DNA from: JAHWKI01 sp035513575
Lineage (GTDB): Bacteria > Gemmatimonadota > Gemmatimonadetes > Longimicrobiales > RSA9
Assembly: GCA_035513575.1 (NCBI GenBank)
Contig: DATKBW010000049.1
Coordinates: 1 to 64,000, forward strand
Reading direction: 5' to 3'
DNA: 64,000 bases
Position 1 is the first letter of the stretch. Each line of letters begins with the position of its first letter. Shown here in pieces: positions 6,762 through 14,578 of this stretch. Below the pieces are notes generated by a model. It was given only the letters and a program-made list of their open reading frames with translations. It had not been told where the DNA came from and ran no database searches. A program made the position numbers and the translations under genes.

Positions 6762-7913
6762 TCAGCTGTCCGCGCGCTGGATCTGGATCCCGCGGCGTCC
6801 GAGCTCGCGGATGTACTCGTCCGCGGGAACGCCGCGGTCGGGGGTGAACACGCCCGTGCGATCGATCCGGGCGTCCGCCTGCATCTGGCCGGTGATGGAG
6901 AGGGAGTAGGCGGTGGTCCGCTCCATGGCGCTGACGCCGGTCTTCGGGTTGTAGTAGTCGAGGAGGTCGTAGCGGACGCGCCTGGGGCGGCCGTCGAGCT
7001 CGCCGACGACCTCCACGCGGAGGGCCACGAGGTCCGGTGAGTCCGGCTTCCGCAGCTCTGGGTCGACAACGGCGATGAAGAGGTCCCGCGGGGCGACCTC
7101 CACGTCGCCGACCCTCACGGGGTCGAGGCCGAGGAGGCCCAGGTCCCGGATGCTCTTCATGATTTGGGCGTGGCCGGGGTAGCGGAGGGTCTTGTACTCC
7201 ATGGTGGGGATCCGCCCCTCGTAATCCCATGCCATGGTCGAGAGCCCTCCGGCGGTGTGGAACGCCTCGAGCGTGCCGACCGGCTCGGGGAACTCGACGT
7301 TCTCCACCTCGGAGAGGGCGTCCACCTCGGTGGGGCGGCCGTCCCGAAGGACCCAGGACCTCGTGGTGTAGTAGTCGAGCACGCCCTCGAGGGAGTACAC
7401 GATCTGGTAATTGAGGGGGGGCCGGGGCTCCTTGGGGAGACCGCCGACCCTGATCTTGACCGACGCGACCGAATCCATCTCCGCGATCCCGGCCGCGGCC
7501 AGGATATTGACCATTCCGGGAGCGAGGCCGGTGTCCGGGATGACGCTGATCCCTCTCTCCCGGGCCTGCCCGTCCAGCTCCAGCTGCTGCCGGACGATCT
7601 CCGTATTCCCGCCGAGGTCGGCGTAATGGGCGCCGGCCTCGATGGCCAGCCTGGCCATGTCGTGGTTGAAGTAGTACGGCAGCGCGTTCATGCAGGCGAC
7701 CGCGCCCTGGAGGACACGGCGCACCGCATCATCGTCGTTCGCGTCGAGGTGCACGGTCTCCAGCCGCTCATCGTCGCGGTAGGGCTCGAGGAAACGGGGC
7801 AGCCTCGAGAGGTTCAGGTCGGCGAGGACGACCCTGTCGACACCCTCGCTCCTCAACAGATCGAAAGCGCAGGCGGAGCCTTGCAGGCCCGCGCCCAGCA
7901 CGACGAAACGCAT
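6762..7913 (-). CDS. Saccharopine dehydrogenase-like NAD(P)-dependent oxidoreductase
   Basis: 383 aa. The N-terminal Rossmann fold is plain (MRFVVLGAGLQGSACAFDL, with DLN at the end of strand 2). The middle block NALPYYFNHDMARLAIEAG and PDTGLAPGMVN are hallmarks of the saccharopine dehydrogenase / lysine 6-dehydrogenase family. These enzymes oxidise amino-acid side-chain or secondary amines, so a lysine-catabolic role is reasonable, but the substrate cannot be read from the sequence. It is followed after 120 bp by the PBP gene upstream on the same strand, with a weak inverted repeat (CCCGGT/ACCGGG, 7943-7959) between them. Confidence 0.85.
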   Translation of the reverse strand: MRFVVLGAGLQGSACAFDLLRSEGVDRVVLADLNLSRLPRFLEPYRDDERLETVHLDANDDDAVRRVLQGAVACMNALPYYFNHDMARLAIEAGAHYADLGGNTEIVRQQLELDGQARERGISVIPDTGLAPGMVNILAAAGIAEMDSVASVKIRVGGLPKEPRPPLNYQIVYSLEGVLDYYTTRSWVLRDGRPTEVDALSEVENVEFPEPVGTLEAFHTAGGLSTMAWDYEGRIPTMEYKTLRYPGHAQIMKSIRDLGLLGLDPVRVGDVEVAPRDLFIAVVDPELRKPDSPDLVALRVEVVGELDGRPRRVRYDLLDYYNPKTGVSAMERTTAYSLSITGQMQADARIDRTGVFTPDRGVPADEYIRELGRRGIQIQRADS

Positions 7914-8033
7914 CGTTCCTCCTCACGCCAGCACCTGGTGATCCCGGTCCGGAACCGGGCGGCGCGAGGATGGCGCCCGGGAGGGCGGCCCGCAAGTCCG
8001 GACCACACCCTGGAGCGCGGCCTGCCTCCGCCG

Positions 8034-10502
8034 CTAGGAGGCGCCCCCGTCCGGGTTTCCGGCGGGCTCGCCCACCGGTTCCGCGCTGGGGTCGCTCGCC
8101 GGCGCACCGGCCGGGTCGCCGCCGCCGGGCGCCGCGGGGGAGGTATCGGGTGGGGGCCGCAGGATCGTATCCCGGCCGAGAGGTCGCGAGGTGTCCGGGC
8201 GGTCCGACGGCAGCCGGATGGTGTCCGGGGGCGTACGCCGGTCCGGGATGATGATCGTGTCGTGCGGCGGCGGCCGCACCGTGTCGTGCGGCGGCGGCGG
8301 CATCGTGTCGGCCGGCGGCTCGTCGTCGGAGAAGAGCCGTTCGCGGAGACGTCGCCACCACGACTCCTCCTCCGCGGCGCCCACGCCGCCCAGGGTATCC
8401 GCGTAGAAGGAGTCGCCGTAGCTGTACCCGTAGCCGAAGCAGTCCCCGACGCTGACGGTGCCGCGGAGGAAGTACTCCTCGCGGATGGTGCCGTAGGTGG
8501 GGCAGTTGGAAGCGAGGATGTTCCCGCTCTCGTCGACCTGGAGCCGTTCCACGCCCGGGGGCGGCGTCCAGTCGCCGCCGTTGCCCGCGACGCTCCTCAT
8601 GATGCCGCCGAAGACCGGCGCCGCCAGCCGCCCGCCGGTGGCGCGCGGCATGATGCGCTGGGGGTCATCCATGCCGATCCAGACGCCGGTGGCGATCTGT
8701 GGCGTGAAGCCGATGAACCAGACATCGGCGGACTCGTTGGTCGTCCCGGTCTTCCCCGCGGCCGGTGCCCGGAACCCCGCGCTGCGCGCCGCCGCCCCGG
8801 TCCCCCGGTTGATGACATCGCGCATCAGGTCCACCGTCAGGAATGCCACATCCCGGTTCAGGACCCGACGCGTGCGCGGGGACTCCTGCCAGACGATGGC
8901 GCCGCTGCGGTCCGTCACGTGGGTGACGTAGCGGGGCTCCGGGAGGTCGCCCAGGGCCGCGAGAGCGGCGTACGCGGCCACAATCTCGACGAGGGTCACC
9001 TCGGCGGCGCCGATGGCGATGGAGGGGTAGTGGGGGATGTCACCGGAGATCCCGAGCCGCCGGGCCATCTCGATCACGCGGCCGAGCCCCACGCGCTCCG
9101 CCAGTCGGATGGTGGCGACGTTCTTCGAGTGGACCAGCGCCTCCCGCATGGTGATGCGACCGGCGTACGTGCCGTCATAGTTCTGCGGCTCCCACACGCG
9201 GCCATCCCGGGCGAGCCGGTAAGGCGTGTCTTCCAGCGGCGTGTTGGGCGGATAGCCCGCGTCGATCGCGGCGGCATAGACGATGGGCTTGAAGGCGCTT
9301 CCGGGCTGCCGTCGGGCCTGGATCGCGCGGTTGAACTTCGACTGGTCGAAGTCCCGCCCTCCGATCATGGCCAGGACATCGCCGCTGTTCACGGCCATGA
9401 CGACGACCGCACCCTGCAGGTACGGCGACTTGGAAAGGAGCGCGGCCGCCGAGTCGCTGGTGGAGGCGTACGCCGGGTGGGGGAAGGAGCCGTAGCGCCC
9501 CGACTCGATGGCCCGGAGCTGCTCCGCCAGCTCCCGCTCCGCCACCTCCTGCGCGTCCAGGTCCAGCGTCGTGTGGATCGTGTAGCCCTGTGTGTACACG
9601 TCGTCGCCGAGGCGCTCCTCGACGGTTTGGCGCACGTGCTCCACGAAGTAGGCCGCCCGGTCCGAAATCTCGACCCTGCTCCGGGCGAGCCTGGGCTCGT
9701 CGTCCCCGGCGGCCGCAGCTTCGTCGGCGGTGATGAACCCCTGGGACCGCATGCGCTCCAGAACGGTCGCGCGCCGCCGGAGCGCCCCTTCCATGTTCTC
9801 CCGCGGGTTCAGCCGCGAGGGCGCCTGGGGCAGTCCGGCGAGGAGCGCCGACTCGGCGAGGTCGAGCTCGGTGGCGCTCTTCCCGAAGTATTCCTGGGCG
9901 GCCGCCTGGATGCCCCAGGCGCCACTGCCGAAATAGATCTGGTTGACGTACAGCTCGAGGATCTCGTCCTTGCCGTACCTGCCCTCCAGGGCCCGCGCCA
10001 CCTTGATCTCCGAGACCTTGCGGGAGAGAGTGCGCTGGTTGGCGGGGAGCTTCTCCGGAAAGACGTTCCGCGCCACCTGCATGCTGATGGTGCTGAACCC
10101 TTCCGCGATCCCGCCGGACCTCACGTTCTCCCACGCCGCCCCGAGGACACGGGAGAAGTCGACCCCGCCATGGTCGTAGAAGTCCTGGTCCTCGGTGGCG
10201 ATGAAGGCCTGCGGGATGTGCTCGGGGAGGGTGTCCAGCCCCACCATCACTCGGTTCACCCGGAACAGCTTGCCGATCTCCTCGTCGTCGCGGTCCACCA
10301 CCACGGACGCCTCGTCCGGGACGTACCCGCGGATCTGGTCGAGGTCGGGGCACCCCTCGAACCCGCAGGTGTGGTAGGCGGCGAAGAACACCACGATGGT
10401 CACCGCCATCACGGTCCCCAGGGCGGTCAGGATACTCCGAAGGGCGAAGGGCCCCGGCCCCTCGCGCTCCGGAACCTCTCGCGTTTCCGTCCGTACGGCC
10501 AT
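8034..10502 (-). CDS. Class A penicillin-binding protein (PBP1A-type)
   Basis: 822 aa bifunctional peptidoglycan synthase. One N-terminal membrane helix (~25-44), then the GT51 glycosyltransferase domain (EDQDFYDHGGVD ~107; EGFSTISMQ ~137; YFGSGAWGIQAAA ~190), then the transpeptidase with SxxK serine in GSAFKPIVYAA (~402), the HSKN motif (~457) and KTGTTNE (~582). The C-terminal ~90 residues are low-complexity: repeated DT(I/V/M)-Pro-rich units (PPPPHDTVRPPPHDTIIIP and so on) ending in a Gly/Ala/Pro tail, likely an extended periplasmic spacer. The long open frame on the plus strand over the same bases (7164-10571) is a shadow. Confidence 0.95.
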   Translation of the reverse strand: MAVRTETREVPEREGPGPFALRSILTALGTVMAVTIVVFFAAYHTCGFEGCPDLDQIRGYVPDEASVVVDRDDEEIGKLFRVNRVMVGLDTLPEHIPQAFIATEDQDFYDHGGVDFSRVLGAAWENVRSGGIAEGFSTISMQVARNVFPEKLPANQRTLSRKVSEIKVARALEGRYGKDEILELYVNQIYFGSGAWGIQAAAQEYFGKSATELDLAESALLAGLPQAPSRLNPRENMEGALRRRATVLERMRSQGFITADEAAAAGDDEPRLARSRVEISDRAAYFVEHVRQTVEERLGDDVYTQGYTIHTTLDLDAQEVAERELAEQLRAIESGRYGSFPHPAYASTSDSAAALLSKSPYLQGAVVVMAVNSGDVLAMIGGRDFDQSKFNRAIQARRQPGSAFKPIVYAAAIDAGYPPNTPLEDTPYRLARDGRVWEPQNYDGTYAGRITMREALVHSKNVATIRLAERVGLGRVIEMARRLGISGDIPHYPSIAIGAAEVTLVEIVAAYAALAALGDLPEPRYVTHVTDRSGAIVWQESPRTRRVLNRDVAFLTVDLMRDVINRGTGAAARSAGFRAPAAGKTGTTNESADVWFIGFTPQIATGVWIGMDDPQRIMPRATGGRLAAPVFGGIMRSVAGNGGDWTPPPGVERLQVDESGNILASNCPTYGTIREEYFLRGTVSVGDCFGYGYSYGDSFYADTLGGVGAAEEESWWRRLRERLFSDDEPPADTMPPPPHDTVRPPPHDTIIIPDRRTPPDTIRLPSDRPDTSRPLGRDTILRPPPDTSPAAPGGGDPAGAPASDPSAEPVGEPAGNPDGGAS

Positions 10503-10638
10503 TCTCTCTCTCCGGGGTCATCCTTGGCTCTCTCAGGGAGGGGCAAGGACAGTGCCGAAGATGAAATGTGAGGGGCGGGGGACCCGCGGCCGGCGGAAGG
10601 CGGAGCGAGGTGCGGCGGAACAGGTGTCGTGCCCGGTC

Positions 10639-10668
10639 TTTGCAGGGCCCGGGGCCGGGGACTAGCTT
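10639..10668 (+). promoter_or_regulatory. Candidate promoter of the paa cluster
   Basis: TTTGCA (10639-10644), 18-bp spacer, TAGCTT (10663-10668), 35 bp before the PaaA start. The same spacing and -35 sequence occur at 26831-26860. TAGCTT is a recurrent -10-like hexamer in this window. Confidence 0.45.
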
Positions 10669-10703
10669 ACGGCTTCCGTACCCACCCGGAGAGGGATGGC
10701 CGC

Positions 10704-11645
10704 ATGACGCAGTACACCGAGGAAGAGCTCAAGAAGAAGGTCCAGGACGGCTACATCCTGGAGTCCCCGGATGAGATGACGCCGGGGTACAGGAAGGCGC
10801 TCACGATCCAGCTCCTGGTCCAGGGCGACACCGAGCTGATGAGCGCACCAGCCTACTGGGGGGCGGCACAGGACGCGCCGTCGACCAACACCATGGTCAG
10901 CGCGGTGGCGATCATCCAGGACGAGCTGGCGCACGCCAACATCGCGTACCGGATCCTGGAGGACATGGGGCAGGACAAGGAGCACCTCCTGTATGGCCGC
11001 GCGCCGCACGAGTTCAAGCATCCCTACGGGTTCGATCAGCCGCTGGAGAACTGGGCCGAGCTCGTGACGGCGAACGGGTTCTTCGATCGGGCCGGGATCA
11101 CGCTGCTCTCGGACGTGCACCGCAACACCAGCTACGGCCCGCTCAAGCGGGCCCTGGTGAAGGTGGACATGGAGGAAACCTTCCACCTGCGCCACGGTGA
11201 GGTCTGGATGCGCCGTCTCGCCGCGGCGGGCGGGGAGGCGCGGGAGAAGCTGCAGCGCGCGGTGGACTGGATGTTCCCCATGACCATCGAGTGGTTCGGA
11301 CTGCCGGATGAGCTGAAGCGGCACAGCGACCAGCTCGACTACCGCCTCAAGGGGATGACCAACGACGAGCTGCGCCAGACCTGGATGGCCTCGACGGTGC
11401 CCCTCTGCGCATCCATCGGCATCGACATACCGGCGCACCACGACGAGGAGAAGGGGTCCTACGAGCTGGACTATCCGTTCCCGTGCCAGTACGACCCCGG
11501 GTCGAAGCGGTGGGACTTCGAGGGGGGCGAGATCACCTGGGACCAGGTGTTCGAGCGGTGGAAGGGGCGCGGCCCCATGAATGAGCGGTACGTGGAGTCG
11601 GTGCGGAAGAGCCACATGGACGTGAGCCGGCTGATGGCCGCGTGA
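10704..11645 (+). CDS. paaA: Phenylacetyl-CoA 1,2-epoxidase catalytic subunit PaaA
   Basis: 313 aa di-iron ferritin-like protein. In the PaaABC(D)E complex PaaA epoxidises the ring of phenylacetyl-CoA, the oxygen-requiring step of aerobic phenylacetate breakdown. Iron-ligand helices are visible: IIQDELAHANIAY (~residues 70-82) and VDMEETFHLRHGEVW (~153-167). The end of the gene overlaps the next start by 4 bp (GTGA), so the two are translationally coupled. The sequence is full length; only the downstream organisation of the cluster is unusual. Confidence 0.92.
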   Translation: MTQYTEEELKKKVQDGYILESPDEMTPGYRKALTIQLLVQGDTELMSAPAYWGAAQDAPSTNTMVSAVAIIQDELAHANIAYRILEDMGQDKEHLLYGRAPHEFKHPYGFDQPLENWAELVTANGFFDRAGITLLSDVHRNTSYGPLKRALVKVDMEETFHLRHGEVWMRRLAAAGGEAREKLQRAVDWMFPMTIEWFGLPDELKRHSDQLDYRLKGMTNDELRQTWMASTVPLCASIGIDIPAHHDEEKGSYELDYPFPCQYDPGSKRWDFEGGEITWDQVFERWKGRGPMNERYVESVRKSHMDVSRLMAA

Positions 11646-12013
11646 GCTACGCCCTGAACGCCGCGGTCGGCGCGCCCCTGCTGGAGCACGTGGTGGTCCG
11701 GCCGGGGCTCGAGCGGCACTGGCGGGCGCTCAAGGAGGTGCTGGACCCCGAGCTGCCCATCAGCGTGGTGGACATGGGGCTGATCTACGACATCCAGGAG
11801 GTCGATCCCGGCCGCCTGGTCGTCACCATGACCTTCACGGCGACGGCCTGCCCGTGCATGAGCCTGATGGAGATGGACATCCGCGATCGGCTCCTCGCGA
11901 TGCCGGATGTCGAGGCGGTGGAGATCGCCGTGGTCTGGAGCCCCGCCTGGAACCGCGGCATGCTCACGGATGAGGGGAAGGTGACGCTGCGAAAGTATGG
12001 CGTGGCAGCCTAG
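11642..12013 (+). CDS. paaD: PaaD-like DUF59/MIP18 domain protein, without the zinc ribbon
   Basis: 123 aa from a GTG at 11642. Residues ~28-120 form the DUF59 (MIP18/SufT-like) fold: EVLDPELPISVVDMGLIYD, then VTMTFTATACPCM, whose cysteines lie in the TxTxxxCP block used for Fe-S work. PaaD is needed to mature the phenylacetyl-CoA epoxidase. Canonical PaaD (~165 aa) continues into a C-terminal four-cysteine ribbon; here the protein stops at KYGVAA, and a ribbon of the right type is encoded separately at 13332. The stop codon lies inside a 13-bp inverted repeat that starts the inserted element at 12008. Confidence 0.85.
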   Translation: MSYALNAAVGAPLLEHVVVRPGLERHWRALKEVLDPELPISVVDMGLIYDIQEVDPGRLVVTMTFTATACPCMSLMEMDIRDRLLAMPDVEAVEIAVVWSPAWNRGMLTDEGKVTLRKYGVAA

Positions 12014-12267
12014 GCTGTCCCGTTCCCGAGTAGCCGCGACACGACGGGCGGGCGGCCGGCGCATTTCCGCCGGCGGGCGACGTCCCGGCTGAAGTCTGGC
12101 ACTGCCGACGCCGCTCGTTCTCCTTTCACGTCGGGATTCGGCGTCGGAGCGACACAGCATGCCGCCGCAGGGAGCCGGGGCCCCGCGGATCGACGGCTCG
12201 CGAGCCACGATCAGGCTCCCGGACCGTTCCTACTGTCGCATCACCTCGGAATGAGGACAGCCTAGGC
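12008..12267. mobile_element. Candidate MITE-like element with 13-bp terminal inverted repeats
   Basis: GCCTAGGCTGTCC at 12008-12020 is matched by its exact reverse complement at 12255-12267. The interior has no reading frame and several self-complementary pieces: GGCTCGCGAGCC (~12196-12207), GCCGGC...GCCGGC (~12055-12082), and GACGCC...GGCGTC. No clear target-site duplication was seen. It separates paaD (DUF59 part) from paaB in an otherwise overlapping gene cluster. An RNA or protein-binding leader is the alternative. Confidence 0.5.
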
Positions 12268-12270
12268 GTC

Positions 12271-12306
12271 GGAATCCGGATTTCAGATTTCAGCTCCAGA
12301 CTTCAG
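12271..12306 (+). repeat. Short 7-bp-period repeat upstream of paaB
   Basis: GGAATCC, GGATTTC, AGATTTC, AGCTCC, AGACTTC, AG: about five units, one of them a 6-mer. It resembles the longer heptamer arrays elsewhere in the window in period, not in sequence. Confidence 0.35.
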
Positions 12307-12319
12307 TTTGCCTTCCCGC

Positions 12320-12544
12320 ATGGCCGAGGCGCTTGACATGATCTACGAGGTATTCGCGAGAAAGAGCCGGGGCGAGCCGCTCCGGCATATCGGCAACCTG
12401 AACGCGCCGGATCCCGAGCTGGCGCGGGTCTACGCGTTCAACACGTACGACGAGGAGCGGTGGTTCGACATGTGGGTGGTGGCGCGGGAGCACCTGCTGG
12501 AGGTGTTCACGGTGGACCGCGGTGAGCCGGTCGCGGCGGAATGA
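12320..12544 (+). CDS. paaB: Phenylacetyl-CoA epoxidase subunit PaaB
   Basis: 74 aa from the ATG at 12320 (a TTG at 12308 would add four residues). The family core is clear: MIYEVFARKSRGEPLRHIGN, LNAPDPELARVYAFNTYDEE and the closing DMWVV block. PaaB is a small bridging subunit of the epoxidase and is usually ~95 aa. The TGA stop overlaps the PaaC ATG (ATGA at 12541-12544). It lies directly after the inverted-repeat element, so its translation depends on whatever leader that element supplies; no strong ribosome-binding site is seen. Confidence 0.85.
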   Translation: MAEALDMIYEVFARKSRGEPLRHIGNLNAPDPELARVYAFNTYDEERWFDMWVVAREHLLEVFTVDRGEPVAAE

Positions 12545-13332
12545 CGACGAGGACGAGGGCCGGCGCCGGGGTGCGGGAGGAGATCCGGGACCTGATCCTG
12601 GTGCTGGCCGACAGCAAGCGCCTGCTCGGCTATCGGTACGCGGAGTGGATGCTGGGGGCGCCGGAGCTGGAGTCCGGGATCGCGCTGTCATCGATGGCGC
12701 AGGACGAATGGGGCCACGCCCGGCTGCTGTACGCGCTGCTGAAGGACAGCGAGGACGTGGAGCTGCTGGAGCACGGGCGGGAGGCGGGCGAGTACCGGAA
12801 CATCGAGGTGCTGGACGCGCCGACGGACTCCTGGGGGGATGCGGTCGTGCTGATGGCGCTGGTGGACATGGCGCTGTCGGTCCAGTTCGAAGCGCTCCGC
12901 ACCTCCTCCCACGAGCCGCTGCGCCAGCGCGTCGAGAAGGTGCTGGAGGAGGAGCGGTTCCACGCCGCCCATGGCGCGGCCTGGTTCCGTCGGATGGCCC
13001 GGGGGACCGAGGCGTCCGCGGCGGCGCTGCGGAGCGCCGTGGAGCGGGTGATGGATCCGGTGCTGCGGTGGTTCGGCCGGGATGAGGGGCGGGCCGGCAA
13101 GCTGGTGGCGGAGGGCGTCGTCGATTCGCCGCCGTCGTCGCAACGCCGGCGGTTCCTGGCCGCCGTGGCGCCCCTGCTCGAGGAAATCGGGCTGGGCGAG
13201 GCCTACGGGGGGGAGGCGCCGGAGCTGGAGGGTTTCGACGAGTCGCGGCGTCGGAGCGGGGGCGGCGGCCCGGACGAGGCGACGATCCGGCGGATCCGCG
13301 GGGACCGGAACCGCGCGTTCCTCATGGATTGA
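12541..13332 (+). CDS. paaC: Phenylacetyl-CoA epoxidase structural subunit PaaC
   Basis: 263 aa ferritin-like partner of PaaA. Helix blocks SMAQDEWGHARLLYALLKD (~residues 51-69) and VLEEERFHAAHGAAWFRRM (~139-157) are preserved, as is LADSKRLLGYRYAEWMLGAP. The C-terminal 40 residues are Arg/Gly-rich and end in NRAFLMD. PaaC has lost catalytic iron in studied complexes and stabilises PaaA. Starts inside the PaaB stop and overlaps the next gene by one base. No PaaE reductase gene follows in this window. Confidence 0.92.
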   Translation: MTTRTRAGAGVREEIRDLILVLADSKRLLGYRYAEWMLGAPELESGIALSSMAQDEWGHARLLYALLKDSEDVELLEHGREAGEYRNIEVLDAPTDSWGDAVVLMALVDMALSVQFEALRTSSHEPLRQRVEKVLEEERFHAAHGAAWFRRMARGTEASAAALRSAVERVMDPVLRWFGRDEGRAGKLVAEGVVDSPPSSQRRRFLAAVAPLLEEIGLGEAYGGEAPELEGFDESRRRSGGGGPDEATIRRIRGDRNRAFLMD

Positions 13333-13532
13333 TGGACGCCCGGGAGTTCGGTCTGCCGGAAGCGGTGGCGTGCCCCTTCTGCGAGGGGGTGGAGACCGAG
13401 CTCCATTCGCCGTTCGGGACCGCCCTGTCGGTGGCCACGTACTGGTGCCGCCCGTGCAGGACGGCGTTCGAGTGGGTGAAGTGGGACGCCCCGCCCGCGG
13501 ATCGCGAGCGGGACCCCCCGCTCAGTCCGTGA
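13332..13532 (+). CDS. Stand-alone zinc-ribbon protein matching the PaaD C-terminal domain
   Basis: 66 aa, start ATG at 13332 overlapping the PaaC stop by one base (TGATG). Residues ~13-52 read CPFC, then ETELHSPFGTALSVATYW, then CRPC and AFEWVKW. Canonical PaaD proteins end with CPxCGS..T...S.FGST.CKALY.C..C.EPFDY.K, so spacing and the S-FG-T and aromatic ends agree. I infer that PaaD function here is split over two polypeptides at either end of the cluster. The last 11 bp overlap the convergent gene at 13522. Confidence 0.75.
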   Translation: MDAREFGLPEAVACPFCEGVETELHSPFGTALSVATYWCRPCRTAFEWVKWDAPPADRERDPPLSP

Positions 13533-14034
13533 GCTCGATGTCCTCGAGGAAGTCCCGGAGCGGCCCGCTCGTGACCGTGGCCGCCTCGGCCAGCTCGAGG
13601 ACCACGGCGGGGCGCGGCATCCCGTTCACCAGGACGTGCCGGGCCGCGACCTCGACGACCTTCTCCCCCGATCGATCCGACGCCGCGTCGTAGTACTCGG
13701 TGTAGCGGACGCTCACGCGCTGCTCGAACAACGGGAGCTGCACCCGCGTGAAGGTGCGGGCTTCGAGATCCTCGTAGATCGCACGGTGCATCGCGTCGAG
13801 GACGCGCTTCACGCACTCCGGATCCGCGCAGGCCTGCTGGCACGCCCGGGTGTGGAGCCACATGAAGAAGATCAGCGCCTCCTCCGGCTCCACCGTGGGG
13901 AGCACGAGCACCGCCGTGCCGCCGTCCTCGCCTCCCTCTTCCGAGCCGAGTCCGCGCCGTTCGATGAAGTCGGAGAAGCTCTCCCAGACCAGCTGGGCCA
14001 GGTTGTCACCGAGCTCTGCGGCCGACATCCGCAT
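13522..14034 (-). CDS. Conserved-looking protein of unknown function
   Basis: 170 aa, cytoplasmic, no signal or membrane segment. It starts MRMSAAELGDNLAQLVWESF; the middle holds EEALIFFMWLHTRACQQACA with paired cysteines, and the C-terminal half is a run of alternating strands (VRYTEYYDAASDRSGEKVVE, RHVLVNGMPRPAVVLELAEA). Codon use matches its neighbours, supporting a real gene. It is convergent with the paa cluster and overlaps it by 11 bp. No family recognised. Confidence 0.6.
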   Translation of the reverse strand: MRMSAAELGDNLAQLVWESFSDFIERRGLGSEEGGEDGGTAVLVLPTVEPEEALIFFMWLHTRACQQACADPECVKRVLDAMHRAIYEDLEARTFTRVQLPLFEQRVSVRYTEYYDAASDRSGEKVVEVAARHVLVNGMPRPAVVLELAEAATVTSGPLRDFLEDIELTD

Positions 14035-14184
14035 TCCCGCCTCCGCGCTGGATTGTGAAGATGGGTAATACCGCCATGGCCGTGGCCGGTGTCAAGTCCG
14101 GCGGGGCGCACGGCGGCGCGCGGGGAGGAGAGGCCGCGGAACGTGTCGGCCACCCCCGAACAGGCTCCGAAACCTCTCGGAACA

Positions 14185-14493
14185 CTAGTCGGCGGCGGTG
14201 GCCTCCCAGCCGATGCCGACGCCGCGGTCGTCCCGCGTTGCGTCGCCTTCCGGGATCACGATGTCGAACTCCCGGTAGGCGTCGACCCGCGCCTTTTTCT
14301 GGAACCCACCGGTGACGGAGAGGCCCTTCACGGTGACGGTTCGCTCCTGCCCGTCCGGGGCCGTGAGGCGGAGGGAATGGCCGGGCTTCAGCATGGAAGG
14401 CTCGAAGTCGCCGTCCACGAGCTTGAGCCTGAGCATCCACCCGCGGAGGGGGACGAAGTAGGAGTCGGAGACGCGAAAACGGTAGTCGCTCAT
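14185..14493 (-). CDS. Small beta-barrel protein resembling translation-factor domain 2
   Basis: 102 aa from ATG at 14493. The pattern FRVSDSYFVPLRGWMLRLKL ... MLKPGHSLRL ... ERTVTVKGLSVTGG ... DIVIPEGDATRD ... GVGIGWEA follows the order of an EF-Tu domain-2-like barrel: a first strand, a G-hairpin, a K-G-x-S strand and a closing V-G-I-G strand. Stand-alone copies are usually of unknown function. This is pattern judgement from a short protein. It is divergent from the decarboxylase gene, with 85 bp between. Confidence 0.55.
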   Translation of the reverse strand: MSDYRFRVSDSYFVPLRGWMLRLKLVDGDFEPSMLKPGHSLRLTAPDGQERTVTVKGLSVTGGFQKKARVDAYREFDIVIPEGDATRDDRGVGIGWEATAAD

Positions 14494-14565
14494 GGCGAAC
14501 CCTGTCTGGCGGCGATGATGGTGGCGGTGGTGCGGTGGAGGATAGCGTCGGCCGGGGGCGTGGTC

Positions 14566-14571
14566 TAGCTT
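14566..14571 (+). promoter_or_regulatory. TAGCTT -10-like hexamer, 7 bp before the ATG
   Basis: TAGCTT ends 7 bp before the decarboxylase ATG at 14579. If it is a -10 box, transcription would begin at or next to the A of ATG (leaderless mRNA). No good -35 was found. The same placement occurs at 46424 and 53616. Confidence 0.35.
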
Positions 14572-14578
14572 CGGCCGC

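Noticed and set aside
6017..6847. 276-codon plus-strand frame
   Set aside because: Antisense to two minus-strand envelope genes with signal or anchor peptides.
7164..10571. 1135-codon open frame on the plus strand
   Set aside because: It is exactly antisense to the PBP and saccharopine-dehydrogenase-like genes. The product is Arg/Gly/Pro-rich with no domain.
12008..12267. Insertion that split PaaD
   Set aside because: The zinc-ribbon part lies after PaaC and not directly behind the element, so the element did not create the split.
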